Assembly: GCF_008806755.1 (NCBI RefSeq)
Contig: NZ_WAAU01000008.1
Coordinates: forward strand, 446,964 to 510,963
From: Tenacibaculum aiptasiae
Lineage (GTDB): Bacteria > Bacteroidota > Bacteroidia > Flavobacteriales > Flavobacteriaceae
Length of the DNA stretch: 64,000 bases
Reading direction: 5' to 3'
The position numbers were made by a program, and so were the translations under genes. The first letter of the stretch is position 1, and the number at the start of each line of letters is the position of its first letter. The notes under the pieces were generated by a model. It saw nothing but the letters and a program-made list of their open reading frames with translations, searched no databases and was not told the origin of the DNA. Positions 1 through 11,289 of this stretch are shown in pieces.

Positions 1-179
1 TTATTTGTCCATTGCTTATCATTAATAAATTCTGTTAATGCTTTTTGCAATGTTTCATAAACTTGTTTATTACTACTCTGAACTTTATCTGCATTAATAG
101 TTACTAAAGCATTTAATTCTTGTGATTGAATTGTAAAAACTGATGATAAAATAAAAATTAAAAAAAGAAACTTACGCAT
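1..179 (-). CDS. porD: PorD-like DUF4835 protein, type IX secretion (partial, N-terminal part)
   Basis: Only the first 59 residues lie in the window; the gene runs off its left edge. The start is the ATG at 179-177. The product opens with a signal peptide (MRKFLFLIFILSSVFTIQSQ) followed by ELNALVTINADKVQSSNKQ, which I recognise as the beginning of the DUF4835/PorD family. PorD is needed for type IX secretion and gliding in Bacteroidota, but its biochemical role is unclear. The start overlaps the coaBC stop by 8 nt, so it is translated as the distal gene of bamD-rpoZ-coaBC-porD, a gene order I know from flavobacteria. Family call from the N-terminus only. Confidence 0.8.
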   Translation of the reverse strand, partial: MRKFLFLIFILSSVFTIQSQELNALVTINADKVQSSNKQVYETLQKALTEFINDKQWTN

Positions 180-1383
180 TTAGTTTATGTATTATTTCGT
201 TAATTATATCTTTTGATACTTCTTTCTTCGATTTTAAATCGAATGATTTTTCGTTGAAATTGGCATCAATTATAGTTATCTTATTAGTATCGGTAGCAAA
301 ACCAGCACCTTTATCTTGTAACGAATTTAATACAATTAAATCTAAATTTTTACGTGCAATTTTACTTTTTGCATTTTCTACTTCATTATTTGTTTCTAAT
401 GCAAATCCTACCAACAATTGATTTTCTTTTATCTCACCAAGTGATTTTAAAATATCCTTTGTTGGTTCTAACTCAATTGTTAACGCTGTTTCTTTCTTTT
501 TTATTTTCTGAGTAGCTATATTTTTTGGTCTATAATCAGCAACAGCCGCAGATAAAATTGCAATATCTACATCTTTATAGTATTTATGACAAGCCTCATA
601 CATGTCTTGTGCCGACTTTACATCTATTCTATGAATAAATGAATGGCTAACCTTTTGATGTGAAGGTCCTGCTACTAAATAAACTTCAGCACCTAAGTTA
701 GCTGCTGTTTTGGCTACTTCAAACCCCATTTTTCCTGAGGAATGATTTCCAATAAAACGAACAGGATCTATAGCTTCATAGGTAGGTCCTGCTGTTAACA
801 ATACTTTTTTTCCTCGGAGTGGTAATTTTGAAACAATATCATTTTCAATAAACGATACTATATCCTCTGGTTCAGCCATACGACCTTCTCCTACAAGTCC
901 ACTAGCCAATTCACCTGAAGCTGCTGGTATTAATATATTACCAAAGCTTTCCAAGCTATTTATACTGCCTTTTGTTGATGGATGTTGATACATATCTAAA
1001 TCCATTGCAGGAGCAAAATATACTGGACATTTTGCAGATAAATAAGTTGCTAACAACAGATTATCGCAAGTACCATTAGTCATTTTAGACAAGGTATTTG
1101 CAGTTGCTGGGGCAATTATCATTAAATCTGCCCACAATCCTAAATCGACGTGATTATTCCAAAGTTCATTTTCATCTTCTTTTTCATAAAAAGTTGAATG
1201 AACTGGATTTTTAGATAATGTAGATAATGTAAGAGGAGTAATAAAATCTTTAGACGCAGGAGTCATTACTACTTTAACTTCTGCGCCTGATTTTATAAAT
1301 AAACGAACTAAGTTCGCTGTTTTGTATGCAGCTATACCAGCGGTAACGCCAAGTAAAACTTTTTTACCGCTTAATACAGACAT
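172..1383 (-). CDS. coaBC: Bifunctional phosphopantothenoylcysteine decarboxylase / phosphopantothenate-cysteine ligase
   Basis: Makes 4'-phosphopantetheine for coenzyme A from phosphopantothenate and cysteine. The N-terminal half (to about residue 180) is the flavin-dependent CoaC decarboxylase with GVTAGIAAYK, the APATANTLSKM segment and the PAMDLDMYQHP loop. The C-terminal half is the CoaB ligase with LTAGPTYEAIDPVRFIGN and SSGKMGFEVA. I start at the ATG at 1383, giving 403 residues, because the N-terminus MSVLSGKKVLLGVTAG fits the family. An in-frame ATG 39 nt upstream would run into rpoZ. Where E. coli CoaBC carries its active-site cysteine just before the GxGRMxEP loop, this protein reads ASGLVGEGRMAEP with no cysteine, which I believe is common in Bacteroidota. 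Confidence 0.96.
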   Translation of the reverse strand: MSVLSGKKVLLGVTAGIAAYKTANLVRLFIKSGAEVKVVMTPASKDFITPLTLSTLSKNPVHSTFYEKEDENELWNNHVDLGLWADLMIIAPATANTLSKMTNGTCDNLLLATYLSAKCPVYFAPAMDLDMYQHPSTKGSINSLESFGNILIPAASGELASGLVGEGRMAEPEDIVSFIENDIVSKLPLRGKKVLLTAGPTYEAIDPVRFIGNHSSGKMGFEVAKTAANLGAEVYLVAGPSHQKVSHSFIHRIDVKSAQDMYEACHKYYKDVDIAILSAAVADYRPKNIATQKIKKKETALTIELEPTKDILKSLGEIKENQLLVGFALETNNEVENAKSKIARKNLDLIVLNSLQDKGAGFATDTNKITIIDANFNEKSFDLKSKKEVSKDIINEIIHKLNA

Positions 1384-1384
1384 A

Positions 1385-1705
1385 TTATTCTGAGTCTGGA
1401 GTTCTGTGATATACTCTATCATTTAACCATTCTTCCACTGCAATTGCGTGTGGCTTTGGTAAACGCTCGTAAAACTTAGAAACTTCAATTTGTTCTTTAT
1501 TCTCAAAGATTTCTTCTAAACTGTCATTATAAGTAGCAAATTCGTCTAACTTATCTACCAATTCTTTCTTTAAATCAGAATTGATTTGTGCAGCTCTTTT
1601 AGCTATAATTGAAATAGCTTCATAGATATTATCAGTTGGAGCTTCGATAGCTTCTTTGTCATAAGTTATAGTACTTAATGCTGCTTTCGTTTCTTTATAA
1701 TCCAT
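1385..1705 (-). CDS. rpoZ: DNA-directed RNA polymerase omega subunit, Bacteroidota type
   Basis: Small RNA polymerase subunit that helps beta-prime fold and assemble. The 106-residue product has the TDNIYEAISIIAKRAAQIN segment, the core of the omega fold, with a Bacteroidota-specific acidic C-terminal extension (EEIFENKEQIEVSKFYERLPKPH). It sits 3 nt after bamD and 1 nt before the chosen coaBC start, so the genes almost certainly share one mRNA. Omega of this phylum diverges from the E. coli protein, so the call rests on size, the core segment and the conserved neighbourhood. Confidence 0.9.
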   Translation of the reverse strand: MDYKETKAALSTITYDKEAIEAPTDNIYEAISIIAKRAAQINSDLKKELVDKLDEFATYNDSLEEIFENKEQIEVSKFYERLPKPHAIAVEEWLNDRVYHRTPDSE

Positions 1706-1708
1706 TTT

Positions 1709-2530
1709 CTAACTTTTAACTAATTGTTCTTGTTCTTTATTTAATGTAGATAACATTATATCAGATTCTTTCATGAATTTAGATTCAGGAAAGCTCTTCT
1801 TTAATTTTTCGTAAGCTTTAATAGCCGCTTTAATTCTTTCTGCTTTTCTACGTTCTGTACTTTTTAAAACAAAATCATGAGCTGCTTTTAAACGATAGAA
1901 TAAAGCTTCTTCTTTATATTTTGTTCCTAAATAATCTGACAACAAATTATCGAAAGCAACTATTGCTGCTCTATAATTTCTTGAGTCATAATCTGCCGTA
2001 CGATAATATGTTTTTGCTATTTCAAAAGCTTTCTTTTCTAATTTACCACGCAACTCTGCATAATATTTATTAGCCTCTACTAATTTTTCTGAATTAGGAT
2101 AATTATCTATAAAATCTTGAAAAGATTGTAAAGCTTTTTTAGTGTCTGAAGGATCTAAACTAAAACGAGGAGATGCTTTATAATAACTTAATGCCGATAA
2201 AAAAGCAGATTCTTCCTTTTTTGAGCTTTTAGGATAATTTCTTGTAAATCTCTTGAAATAATATCCTGCTGATGTATAATCTTTTACATTAAAACTTGAT
2301 TGAGCAATCATAAACTGTATACGTTCCATTTGTGGTTTTCCTCGATAAGAAGGTGTTATCTTTTCAAATAAACGTAAGGCCTTACTGTACTTTTGCGCTT
2401 CGTACATTCTCACAGCCATTTTATATTGTTCTTCTACAGTTCCTCTATTCAATACTTTTTGATATTCCCCGCAAGAAGATAATACTAAAAGCATGACAAA
2501 TAAGTACGCTAAATTTTTAATTTTTTGCAT
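1709..2530 (-). CDS. bamD: Outer membrane protein assembly factor BamD
   Basis: Lipoprotein of the BAM complex that folds beta-barrel proteins into the outer membrane. A lipoprotein signal ends in the lipobox LSSC (Cys at about residue 20). The rest is a TPR-like helical repeat protein of 273 residues with YKMAVRMYEAQKYSKALRLFEKI and YSKA/YPKS repeats, typical of BamD/ComL. It is first in the bamD-rpoZ-coaBC-porD unit. A TAATTTTG promoter element lies at 2542-2535, only 4 nt before the ATG, which predicts an mRNA with almost no 5' leader. Confidence 0.93.
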   Translation of the reverse strand: MQKIKNLAYLFVMLLVLSSCGEYQKVLNRGTVEEQYKMAVRMYEAQKYSKALRLFEKITPSYRGKPQMERIQFMIAQSSFNVKDYTSAGYYFKRFTRNYPKSSKKEESAFLSALSYYKASPRFSLDPSDTKKALQSFQDFIDNYPNSEKLVEANKYYAELRGKLEKKAFEIAKTYYRTADYDSRNYRAAIVAFDNLLSDYLGTKYKEEALFYRLKAAHDFVLKSTERRKAERIKAAIKAYEKLKKSFPESKFMKESDIMLSTLNKEQEQLVKS

Positions 2531-2534
2531 CTGG

Positions 2535-2542
2535 CAAAATTA
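2535..2542 (-). promoter_or_regulatory. Bacteroidota -7 promoter element of bamD
   Basis: On the minus strand this reads TAATTTTG, a full match to TAnnTTTG. Its last base is 5 nt from the A of the bamD ATG, so the expected transcription start falls at or next to the start codon. No clear TTG (-33) is visible about 19 bp upstream. Confidence 0.55.
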
Positions 2543-2651
2543 GTGATTATTTATGGATTATTAAAACGATTTTTTACTCTAAATAGAGCATTGCAATAAA
2601 CTATAAAATCTGTTATAAAAAATCCAAAGATTTCCTAAATGTTTGTTAATC

Positions 2652-3167
2652 TTACTCTGCCGTATTATCAGCTCCTTGAACAACTATTTGCTTTACATCA
2701 TTATCAAACAAATATAACCCTCCTTTATCATCTCCAATTAAATTGATTTTATCTAAAATAGTTCTTGCTAATGCTTCTTCTTCTATTTGCTCAGAAACAT
2801 ACCACTGTAAGAAATTATGTGTTGCATAGTCTCTTTCTTCCAATGTAATATGCACTAAATCGTTTATTGATTTTGACACCATTACTTCGTGATCGAATAA
2901 TGTTTGAAACATATCTTTAAATGACCCAAATTCTGTTGGTGGTGCTGCTAATTCTGATACATGAGCATGCCCTCCTCTTTCATTTACAAACTTTACCAAT
3001 TTCAACATATGCATACGTTCCTCATCTGAATGAGCATACATAAATTGTGCAACTCCTTCAAATCCTTGAATTTCTGCCCAACATGCCATTGATAAGTATA
3101 CTTGTGATGATTCTGCTTCTATTTTTATTTGCTCGTTTAAAGCTTTTTCGATTTTTTTTGATAACAT
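2652..3167 (-). CDS. ftnA: Ferritin (bacterial FtnA type)
   Basis: Iron-storage protein that oxidises Fe(II) and stores ferric mineral in a 24-subunit shell in the cytoplasm. The 171-residue product matches the family length. Ferroxidase ligands expected in ferritins are visible: Glu17 in KIEAESSQ, Glu50 and His53 in DEERMHM, and Glu residues in helix C (LEERDYATHNFLQWY) and helix D (EQIEEEALART). No haem-binding methionine of the bacterioferritin type is evident, which favours ferritin. It is a stand-alone gene between bamD and dapA; no Fur box was recognised upstream. Confidence 0.95.
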   Translation of the reverse strand: MLSKKIEKALNEQIKIEAESSQVYLSMACWAEIQGFEGVAQFMYAHSDEERMHMLKLVKFVNERGGHAHVSELAAPPTEFGSFKDMFQTLFDHEVMVSKSINDLVHITLEERDYATHNFLQWYVSEQIEEEALARTILDKINLIGDDKGGLYLFDNDVKQIVVQGADNTAE

Positions 3168-3221
3168 ATTTACTCTCTATTCTATTTAACTAGATCTTTC
3201 TTTATACAAAGATGCTAAAAA

Positions 3222-3249
3222 AAGACTACAATTAAACAATTGTAGTCTT
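3222..3249 (-). terminator. Intrinsic terminator after dapA
   Basis: A perfect 12-bp inverted repeat (AAGACTACAATT / AATTGTAGTCTT, 4-nt loop) is followed on the minus strand by a run of T. It lies 29 nt past the dapA stop and before the ferritin start, so it ends the DUF6913-dapA transcript. Confidence 0.85.
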
Positions 3250-3277
3250 AGTTATATTGAATTTTTCTTTAGACAAA

Positions 3278-4153
3278 TTATAGATTATCTATAAAGTCTG
3301 AAATTTTAGTTTGTAACTCTTCTGTAGCAGTAACCAAAGGTAAACGCACTTTATCTAAACAAATTCCTTGTTTTTCTAATACTGCTTTTATTCCTGCTGG
3401 ATTATTTTCTTCAAAAATATAATTTACAATATCCATTAATTTATAATGAATTTCATACCCTTCTTTATTTTTTCCTTCTAAACCTAATTGAATCATTCTA
3501 GAAAATTCTTTAGGTAACCCTTGACCTATTACAGATATTACTCCCGATCCTCCTGCTAATACTACACCTAATGCTAAATCATCATCACCAGAAATGATTA
3601 AAAAATCTTCAGGTTTATTTTTTAATAATTCTAAATATTGTTGTTGGTTATTTCCTGCTTCTTTTACCGCTATAATATTTTCAAAATCATTCGCTAAACG
3701 TAAAGTTGTTGCAGGCTCCATATTCTTTGAAGTTCTACCTGGTACATTATATAAAATAATAGGTTTCGGGCTTGCTAATGAAATTGCTTTATAATGCTCA
3801 TAAAAACCTTCTTGCGTAGGTTTACTGTAGTAAGGTGCTACTGATAAAATTGCATCTATATCTGATAAATCTAACGATTTTAACTCATCTACAACTATTT
3901 GAGTGTTATTTCCACCTACCCCTAACACTAAAGGTAATCGTCCTTTGTTCTCTTCAACTATTACCTTAATAATTTCTTCCTTTTCTTGTTTTGTTATAGT
4001 ACCGCTTTCTCCGGTTGTTCCATTAATAACCAAATAATTAATTCCGTTATCAATATTAAAGTTTACTAACCTTCTTAGTGCATCAAAATCTACACTTAAG
4101 TCTTCGTTAAAAGGAGTAACTAAAGCAACTCCAGTACCAACAAATTTTTGCAT
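3278..4153 (-). CDS. dapA: 4-hydroxy-tetrahydrodipicolinate synthase
   Basis: Condenses pyruvate with aspartate semialdehyde, the first committed step to diaminopimelate and lysine. A TIM-barrel aldolase of 291 residues, the usual length. The catalytic residues are present: the GTTGES loop at 45-50, Tyr135 in YNVPGR, and the Schiff-base lysine Lys164 in AVKEAGNN. The start ATG shares one base with the stop of the upstream DUF6913 gene (TAATG), so the two are translationally coupled. dapF of the same pathway lies 12 kb away in the window. Confidence 0.97.
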   Translation of the reverse strand: MQKFVGTGVALVTPFNEDLSVDFDALRRLVNFNIDNGINYLVINGTTGESGTITKQEKEEIIKVIVEENKGRLPLVLGVGGNNTQIVVDELKSLDLSDIDAILSVAPYYSKPTQEGFYEHYKAISLASPKPIILYNVPGRTSKNMEPATTLRLANDFENIIAVKEAGNNQQQYLELLKNKPEDFLIISGDDDLALGVVLAGGSGVISVIGQGLPKEFSRMIQLGLEGKNKEGYEIHYKLMDIVNYIFEENNPAGIKAVLEKQGICLDKVRLPLVTATEELQTKISDFIDNL

Positions 4154-4665
4154 TATATTTTATTTAAAATCGTTAAATATTTTTTTAGTTCCTGATTTAA
4201 AATTGCTTCATTTTGACCTTCATCTGATATAACAATATCATATAATCTATCGTCAATATTTGCAAAACCTGCTTTTAAATCAGATTGTGATAACAAAGTT
4301 ACCATATTCGTATATAAATTAGGAGTCTTTGTATAATTAATAAGTAAATCATACTCTTTTTTAACGAACTCTTTTAAATTGTCTGATTTTAAACTCGCAT
4401 TAAAGCCAAAATCATTGTCTGAAAAAAACAGTGGAGATTCTTCATCTTTTTTAGAATACTCTCTAAATATTAGTACTGTAATATTTTCTTTTTTAAAAGG
4501 TAATTTACTTGTTAAATTAGATATCATTACATTAACCAGAGACTCATTATCTAATAAAATAGCAACCTTTTTTATTAAATTACTTTTATGGTTTTTATGT
4601 ATATTCTTGTCTACAAAACCATTATAAGCCTTCTGAATCGATTTATATTTGAATTTACTTATCAT
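4153..4665 (-). CDS. DUF6913 family protein of unknown function
   Basis: A 170-residue soluble protein, rich in Lys and Asn, without a signal peptide or membrane segment. Its N-terminus ([18 protein letters not shown]) and central [16 protein letters not shown] segment resemble a conserved flavobacterial family I know as DUF6913. I do not know its function. It lies immediately upstream of dapA with a one-base overlap; I recall the same pairing in related genomes, but a role in lysine or wall metabolism is only inferred from position. Confidence 0.7.
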   Translation of the reverse strand: MISKFKYKSIQKAYNGFVDKNIHKNHKSNLIKKVAILLDNESLVNVMISNLTSKLPFKKENITVLIFREYSKKDEESPLFFSDNDFGFNASLKSDNLKEFVKKEYDLLINYTKTPNLYTNMVTLLSQSDLKAGFANIDDRLYDIVISDEGQNEAILNQELKKYLTILNKI

Positions 4666-4693
4666 TTTAAAAAATTACGAATGCTAATGTACA

Positions 4694-5773
4694 TTATTTA
4701 TCCACTATTTCTAATAATAAAAACTGATTTAGTTGTTTTCCATATACTTGAAAATTATCATCAGCAACTAAAATTAATGATTGATTACCATTAGATAATT
4801 TAGGCCCTAAAGTAATACCTTCAATATTATCTATAAATCCTTCTCCCAACTGATTCTTAACATTGTTGAAATCGAAAAGCAACTCTTTTTTTAAAGGCAC
4901 ATATTTTTCATTTTTTAACGATGACATACTTAGAGTGTTTGTTGATTCTTTTGTTATTCTAGCTTTGAAAATTCTAATCGTATTTCCATAACTTCCATAA
5001 CCACTTTGGTATATCCTTTCAACAATAAAAAAACTATTTTCAGCATACTCTAAAATGGCAGTAGCTCCATTTAAATTTATTTTTCCTTTTGCTGGTTTAT
5101 CAATTTTTTCTAGTTGATACGCAAACTGTTTAGTTGCTTTTTGAGTTACATTGTCAAAATATGTAATTCTAATAGGTGATTTAGTTTCATGAAATGTTGG
5201 TTCTTCTCCATCTGCTTCTAATGGTGCTTCCATTGCTGCCCAAAACCCTTTGTTATCAAAACTTTTAGATGAACTTTCAAAAGCTCCATTATGTTTTGGT
5301 TTTGCTTTAGAATTTGCTTCAAAGTAACTTGGTATTGTTATTTCTTCTTCAAATTCACCTTGCATATTTGTTGTAAATATCGATGGATTTTTCCCTCTTC
5401 TTATAGAACCTTCACTAACTAAATTAAACTGATTATTGTGTACTAAAACTGACTCTAAATCCAATACATTATCCTTATAAAAAGAACTTGTGGTATCTTT
5501 TATTTCAATTGTTTTTTTGAATTCTACCGATTTTATTGAATCTTTTTCAATAAGTATATCTCCAACTAAAATTCTTGGATTTCTGGCATCGTCAACTACC
5601 ATATAATACTCATTATTATAATAATCTATTCCTGAAATTCCTCCAACAATTGCATTTTCAAACTGTAAAGAATCTTTAACAACAAATTCATTCAAAAAAT
5701 TTAATGACATTTTTTCGGTTTTGCATCCTGTTAATACCGAAAATACTAGTAGGTAAAATATAATTTTTCTCAT
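4694..5773 (-). CDS. Phytase-like (esterase-like activity of phytase) lipoprotein
   Basis: A 359-residue exported protein. The N-terminus MRKIIFYLLVFSVLTGCK is a lipoprotein signal with Cys at about residue 17. The body resembles the phytase-like beta-propeller family (PF13449), with GGISGIDYYNNEYYMVVDDARNPR near the start, the LDLESVLVH strand, and IDNIEGITLG followed by LILVADDNF near the end. Members are usually annotated as esterase-like, but substrates are mostly unknown, so no reaction is assigned. A TATTTTTG element sits 4 nt upstream of the ATG (5785-5778). Monocistronic by spacing. Confidence 0.75.
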   Translation of the reverse strand: MRKIIFYLLVFSVLTGCKTEKMSLNFLNEFVVKDSLQFENAIVGGISGIDYYNNEYYMVVDDARNPRILVGDILIEKDSIKSVEFKKTIEIKDTTSSFYKDNVLDLESVLVHNNQFNLVSEGSIRRGKNPSIFTTNMQGEFEEEITIPSYFEANSKAKPKHNGAFESSSKSFDNKGFWAAMEAPLEADGEEPTFHETKSPIRITYFDNVTQKATKQFAYQLEKIDKPAKGKINLNGATAILEYAENSFFIVERIYQSGYGSYGNTIRIFKARITKESTNTLSMSSLKNEKYVPLKKELLFDFNNVKNQLGEGFIDNIEGITLGPKLSNGNQSLILVADDNFQVYGKQLNQFLLLEIVDK

Positions 5774-5777
5774 AAAG

Positions 5778-5785
5778 CAAAAATA
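5778..5785 (-). promoter_or_regulatory. Bacteroidota -7 element of the phytase-like gene
   Basis: The minus strand reads TATTTTTG, matching TAnnTTTG. The last G is 5 nt from the start codon's A, so a leaderless or near-leaderless transcript is expected. No -33 TTG seen. Confidence 0.5.
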
Positions 5786-5846
5786 GTACTTTATGTATAT
5801 GTAAGGAATAAAAAAGAGCTCGTCTAAAACAACAAAACCAATAATA

Positions 5847-6236
5847 ATGAAAAAATATTTACCACTTATTTTAAAACTGATAGCTGCTATTATTATGCTA
5901 CAAACTTTGTTTTTTAAATTCTCTGGTGCTCAAGAAAGTATAGATTTATTTACTAAACTAGCTGGAGAAAATGAAGCTAGTATGAGAATAGGAACCGGAG
6001 TTTTAGAGTTGATAGCTTCAATTTTATTATTCATTCCTAAAAAAACATGGCTAGGAGCTATTTTAACTGTTGGTCTTATGGGTGGTGCTATTATGGGACA
6101 CTTGACAAAGCTAGGAATAGAGCATAATAATGATGGAGGTGCTTTATTTATTAGTGCAGTTATAACTTTAATTGCTGGTATTATTTTATTAATTATAAAT
6201 AGAAAAGATATTCCTTTTATAGGAAACAAATTATAA
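5847..6236 (+). CDS. DoxX-like small membrane protein
   Basis: A 129-residue integral membrane protein with four predicted hydrophobic segments (about residues 5-22, 50-63, 68-88, 98-118). The spacing and the short polar loop FSGAQESIDLFTKLAG between helices 1 and 2 fit the DoxX/DoxD-like family of small quinone-related membrane proteins. The precise function is unknown. It is a single gene convergent with the DUF1801 gene, sharing a strong bidirectional terminator. Confidence 0.7.
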   Translation: MKKYLPLILKLIAAIIMLQTLFFKFSGAQESIDLFTKLAGENEASMRIGTGVLELIASILLFIPKKTWLGAILTVGLMGGAIMGHLTKLGIEHNNDGGALFISAVITLIAGIILLIINRKDIPFIGNKL

Positions 6237-6262
6237 TTTCCTTTTTTGAATTTGTTAACTGA

Positions 6263-6298
6263 AAAGCGAGTTTAGAACTTTCTAAACTCGCTTTTTTT
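6263..6298. terminator. Bidirectional terminator between the DoxX-like and DUF1801 genes
   Basis: A perfect inverted repeat with core GCGAGTTTAGA / TCTAAACTCGC and a 4-nt loop, flanked by A and T runs on both sides. It serves the plus-strand gene ending at 6236 and the minus-strand gene whose stop lies in its T tract. Confidence 0.88.
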
Positions 6299-6638
6299 AA
6301 TGCAATTTCATTGCCATATCAAAAATCTGATGAATCTTTTCTATAGGAATATCTTCATTCGGATTTATTAGTAACAACTTTACAAAAGTTCTATTTCCTT
6401 GAATCAAATCTGGATGTTCTATTTTAACTCCATTTCCTATAGCTATATACGGGAACTGAGTTTTTCTATCTAACCACAAATAACAAAATATTTTATTCTT
6501 TAACATAAAACAAGGCAACCGATACTTCCATTGTTCTTTTAAATCTGAATGATAATTTTGGATAATACTTTTTAACGCCAATAAACAACCTTTAACTGGT
6601 TCTTCTTTATCGAAATAAAAGTTATCTAAATTTGTCAT
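6297..6638 (-). CDS. DUF1801 domain protein
   Basis: A 113-residue cytoplasmic protein of the DUF1801/YdhG-like fold: the pattern of an N-terminal helix (FDKEEPVKGCLLALKSIIQN), then WKYRLPCFMLKNKIFCYLW and IAIGNGVKIEHP fits. Members are small, often found beside effector-binding or regulatory proteins, and their function is unknown. It abuts the stop-start junction with the GyrI-like gene (no gap), the last gene of a long minus-strand run. Confidence 0.7.
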   Translation of the reverse strand: MTNLDNFYFDKEEPVKGCLLALKSIIQNYHSDLKEQWKYRLPCFMLKNKIFCYLWLDRKTQFPYIAIGNGVKIEHPDLIQGNRTFVKLLLINPNEDIPIEKIHQIFDMAMKLH

Positions 6639-7097
6639 TTATTGAACTGCTATAAATATTTCTGCTTCTCCATTTGTTGGGTCTTGAGCTTTGCTCCCGT
6701 AGACTTCAAAATCGGATGTATAAGTTCTGTTAATATCCGAATTCCATATTTTCATCCATTCATCAACAACTGCTGTTTTTGTTAAATCACCCTTCGCTAC
6801 AAATTTTTCATAACTAGAGGCTTCTATTTTTTTACCAATCATTCCTTCTGGGATGCTTTCTAAGTTTTCTACTTCGTATCCTAAAATCATTGTATAAGGC
6901 TTTGTATGATCTTTTTCATAGTCTGTATAAACAGCATAACTTTCATCTCCTACTCTATTTGAAAGCTTGTTTATAACACCCTCTTTCATAAACCGTTGCC
7001 ATAATGCAGGAATATCTTGCATTGCTTTTCCGTTTTCATTTGTAGTTCTTATTGAAATTCCAACTACATAAAATGCTTCTTTTTTTAATGTGTTCAT
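6639..7097 (-). CDS. GyrI-like / AraC effector-binding domain protein
   Basis: A 152-residue free-standing effector-binding (GyrI-like, SOUL/BacR) domain. Visible signs are the opening YVVGISIRTTNENG strand, the IPALWQRFMKEG helix, the YAVYTDYEKDHTKPYTMILGYEV strands and YEKFVAKGDL followed by IWNSDINRTYTSDFEVYG near the end. Such proteins bind small hydrophobic ligands or gyrase-type partners. It follows the WYL/HTH regulator by 39 nt and has its own TATTTTTG element at 7128-7121, so it can be transcribed with DUF1801 from an internal promoter. Confidence 0.75.
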   Translation of the reverse strand: MNTLKKEAFYVVGISIRTTNENGKAMQDIPALWQRFMKEGVINKLSNRVGDESYAVYTDYEKDHTKPYTMILGYEVENLESIPEGMIGKKIEASSYEKFVAKGDLTKTAVVDEWMKIWNSDINRTYTSDFEVYGSKAQDPTNGEAEIFIAVQ

Positions 7098-7120
7098 TGT
7101 TATATTTTTTAATGTTTACA

Positions 7121-7128
7121 CAAAAATA
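7121..7128 (-). promoter_or_regulatory. -7 element for the GyrI-like/DUF1801 pair
   Basis: The minus strand reads TATTTTTG (TAnnTTTG), 23 nt before the GyrI-like start and inside the gap after the WYL regulator. An internal promoter of the run is likely. Confidence 0.45.
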
Positions 7129-7136
7129 AAAGCAGC

Positions 7137-7856
7137 TTATGACAAGGGTTTGTCAGGGGTATCAGAATATTTTTGAATATACATCTTAAAATAATCTTCC
7201 AAAGTCATATTATGAGACTCAAAGTGTTCTCCAGTTACAACAACTTTTTGTATACAATCTATTCGAAATGCTCTAAATTCATTACGCAACCTACAAAAAG
7301 CTATTAACAACCAATTTAAATTGGTACTATACATGGCAAATGGTTCAACAAACCTTTTGGTTGTTTTATTTTGAAGTGAATGATATTCTATTTCTAACAA
7401 CTGAAAATTTGTAATTGCTGTTTGTAACTGCATCAAATAATTACTCGATTGCTCTTTTTCTTGATTGAATCGAAATACAATTCTTTTTGAAAGTAAATCT
7501 GCTTTATCTTTTTGTGAATATTTTAAAACAGCTTTTATTTTAGTAATTGCATTTGAATAGTTTTCTACAAATGAGGTATCCTTGTTTTTTATAATTAATT
7601 GTTCAGCTGTAATTAAAGCATTTGCTTCTTCTTCCGAAAACATTACTGGCGGTAACTGATACCCTTCCTGTAAAAAATATCCTTTTCCTTCCTCAGTAAC
7701 AATAGGCACTCCTGAATTTTCTAAAGTTCTAATATCTCTATAAATAGTTCGGATACTTACATTGAACTTTTCTGCCAACTCTCTTGCTGTTATCAATCGT
7801 TTAGATTGTAACATAGTTACTAATTGTGTTAACCGAGAAAGTCTTGGCTTTTCCAT
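7137..7856 (-). CDS. YafY-type HTH/WYL transcriptional regulator
   Basis: DNA-binding regulator of 239 residues. The N-terminal DeoR-like winged HTH is clear (residues about 5-60: LVTMLQSKRLITARELAEKF, then SIRTIYRDIRTLENSGVPI). The C-terminal WYL domain starts near residue 150 (LLEIEYHSLQ) and includes WLLIAFCRLRNEFRAFRIDCI. WYL domains sense ligands or nucleic acid. In this position it probably controls the neighbouring GyrI-like and DUF1801 genes; that is inferred from adjacency. Confidence 0.88.
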   Translation of the reverse strand: MEKPRLSRLTQLVTMLQSKRLITARELAEKFNVSIRTIYRDIRTLENSGVPIVTEEGKGYFLQEGYQLPPVMFSEEEANALITAEQLIIKNKDTSFVENYSNAITKIKAVLKYSQKDKADLLSKRIVFRFNQEKEQSSNYLMQLQTAITNFQLLEIEYHSLQNKTTKRFVEPFAMYSTNLNWLLIAFCRLRNEFRAFRIDCIQKVVVTGEHFESHNMTLEDYFKMYIQKYSDTPDKPLS

Positions 7857-7863
7857 TTTAAAA

Positions 7864-8520
7864 TTACTGTTTTTTAGCTATCATAGCTTTTACTATTAAG
7901 TATTGAGATACCACATATAATACTATAATAGCTATTACGAATAATTTTTTAGGTGTATAGAAATTATTTAAAGCGATTAAACTATCAGAGGCAATAAATA
8001 AAATTGCTCCTAATAATAACCAGGTGTTTTCTGTTGATTTTTCTTGTTGATAATTTAATAAAGCACTTGTTCCAAAAGCTGAAATTGCCACACCATACAC
8101 TATTACTGGCAACAACATCTCTCCTAAGTTATCAATAATTAAGAATAATACTCCTCCAAATAATGCAATAAAAATAATTGCTGCTTTTAGTATCTTATTT
8201 ATAGATGGCTTTTTTAAAAGCTGCGATGTCATTTTGATATACATTATATGTGCTATTAAAAATGACCCTAGCCCAAACACAAAATAATTTGCTTCATCTA
8301 ACAAAAACACATCTCCCCAAAATGAAAAAAACAACGCGGAAATCAGCCAAAAATTAGGCTTTTTTACTGAAACCAAGTACACTATTGCTAGTGTTGTCAT
8401 TAATAATGGTTTAAAAATTATTTCTAAACTTTTAGTTTCTGTTATCACTGCATATACATCTGCTATGGCTACTAACAAAAATAATATTGATGTAATAGCG
8501 ATTTTGGTTTGTTTGGTCAT
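7864..8520 (-). CDS. YhhN/TMEM86-family membrane protein (lysoplasmalogenase-like)
   Basis: A 218-residue polytopic membrane protein with about seven to eight hydrophobic segments spread over the whole length. SALFFSFWGDVFLLDEANYFVFGLGSF and the later LFIASDSLIALNNF match the conserved acidic motifs of the YhhN/TMEM86 family, whose animal members hydrolyse lysoplasmalogens. Bacterial substrates are not established. It lies 1 nt from the small membrane protein gene upstream and 7 nt from the WYL regulator downstream. Confidence 0.82.
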   Translation of the reverse strand: MTKQTKIAITSILFLLVAIADVYAVITETKSLEIIFKPLLMTTLAIVYLVSVKKPNFWLISALFFSFWGDVFLLDEANYFVFGLGSFLIAHIMYIKMTSQLLKKPSINKILKAAIIFIALFGGVLFLIIDNLGEMLLPVIVYGVAISAFGTSALLNYQQEKSTENTWLLLGAILFIASDSLIALNNFYTPKKLFVIAIIVLYVVSQYLIVKAMIAKKQ

Positions 8521-8521
8521 G

Positions 8522-8752
8522 TTAATTATTTAAACGTTTTTTATTATTTAAACTTTTAGATATCAGAAATAAACCTATAAAAAATAAAAGAACTCCAATC
8601 ATTTGAATAACTGACCCAATAGAACTTACTTTCTTCCATTTTTCTATATTTTCTATATCAAACGCTAAGCCTCTAATCAATCCTCCTACTATAAAAGTTA
8701 ATATACTACAGGCTATAAGTATTATTGCTTTTCTTTTACTCTTGTTATTCAT
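8522..8752 (-). CDS. Small two-helix membrane protein, unknown function
   Basis: A 76-residue protein with a basic N-terminus, a hydrophobic segment at about 9-27 (AIILIACSILTFIVGGLI) and another at about 44-64 (SSIGSVIQMIGVLLFFIGLFL), then a lysine/asparagine tail. I recognise no family. It is packed between ligA (3 nt gap) and the YhhN-like gene (1 nt gap), so it is very likely expressed. Confidence 0.6.
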   Translation of the reverse strand: MNNKSKRKAIILIACSILTFIVGGLIRGLAFDIENIEKWKKVSSIGSVIQMIGVLLFFIGLFLISKSLNNKKRLNN

Positions 8753-8755
8753 TTT

Positions 8756-11289
<2,534 letters not shown>
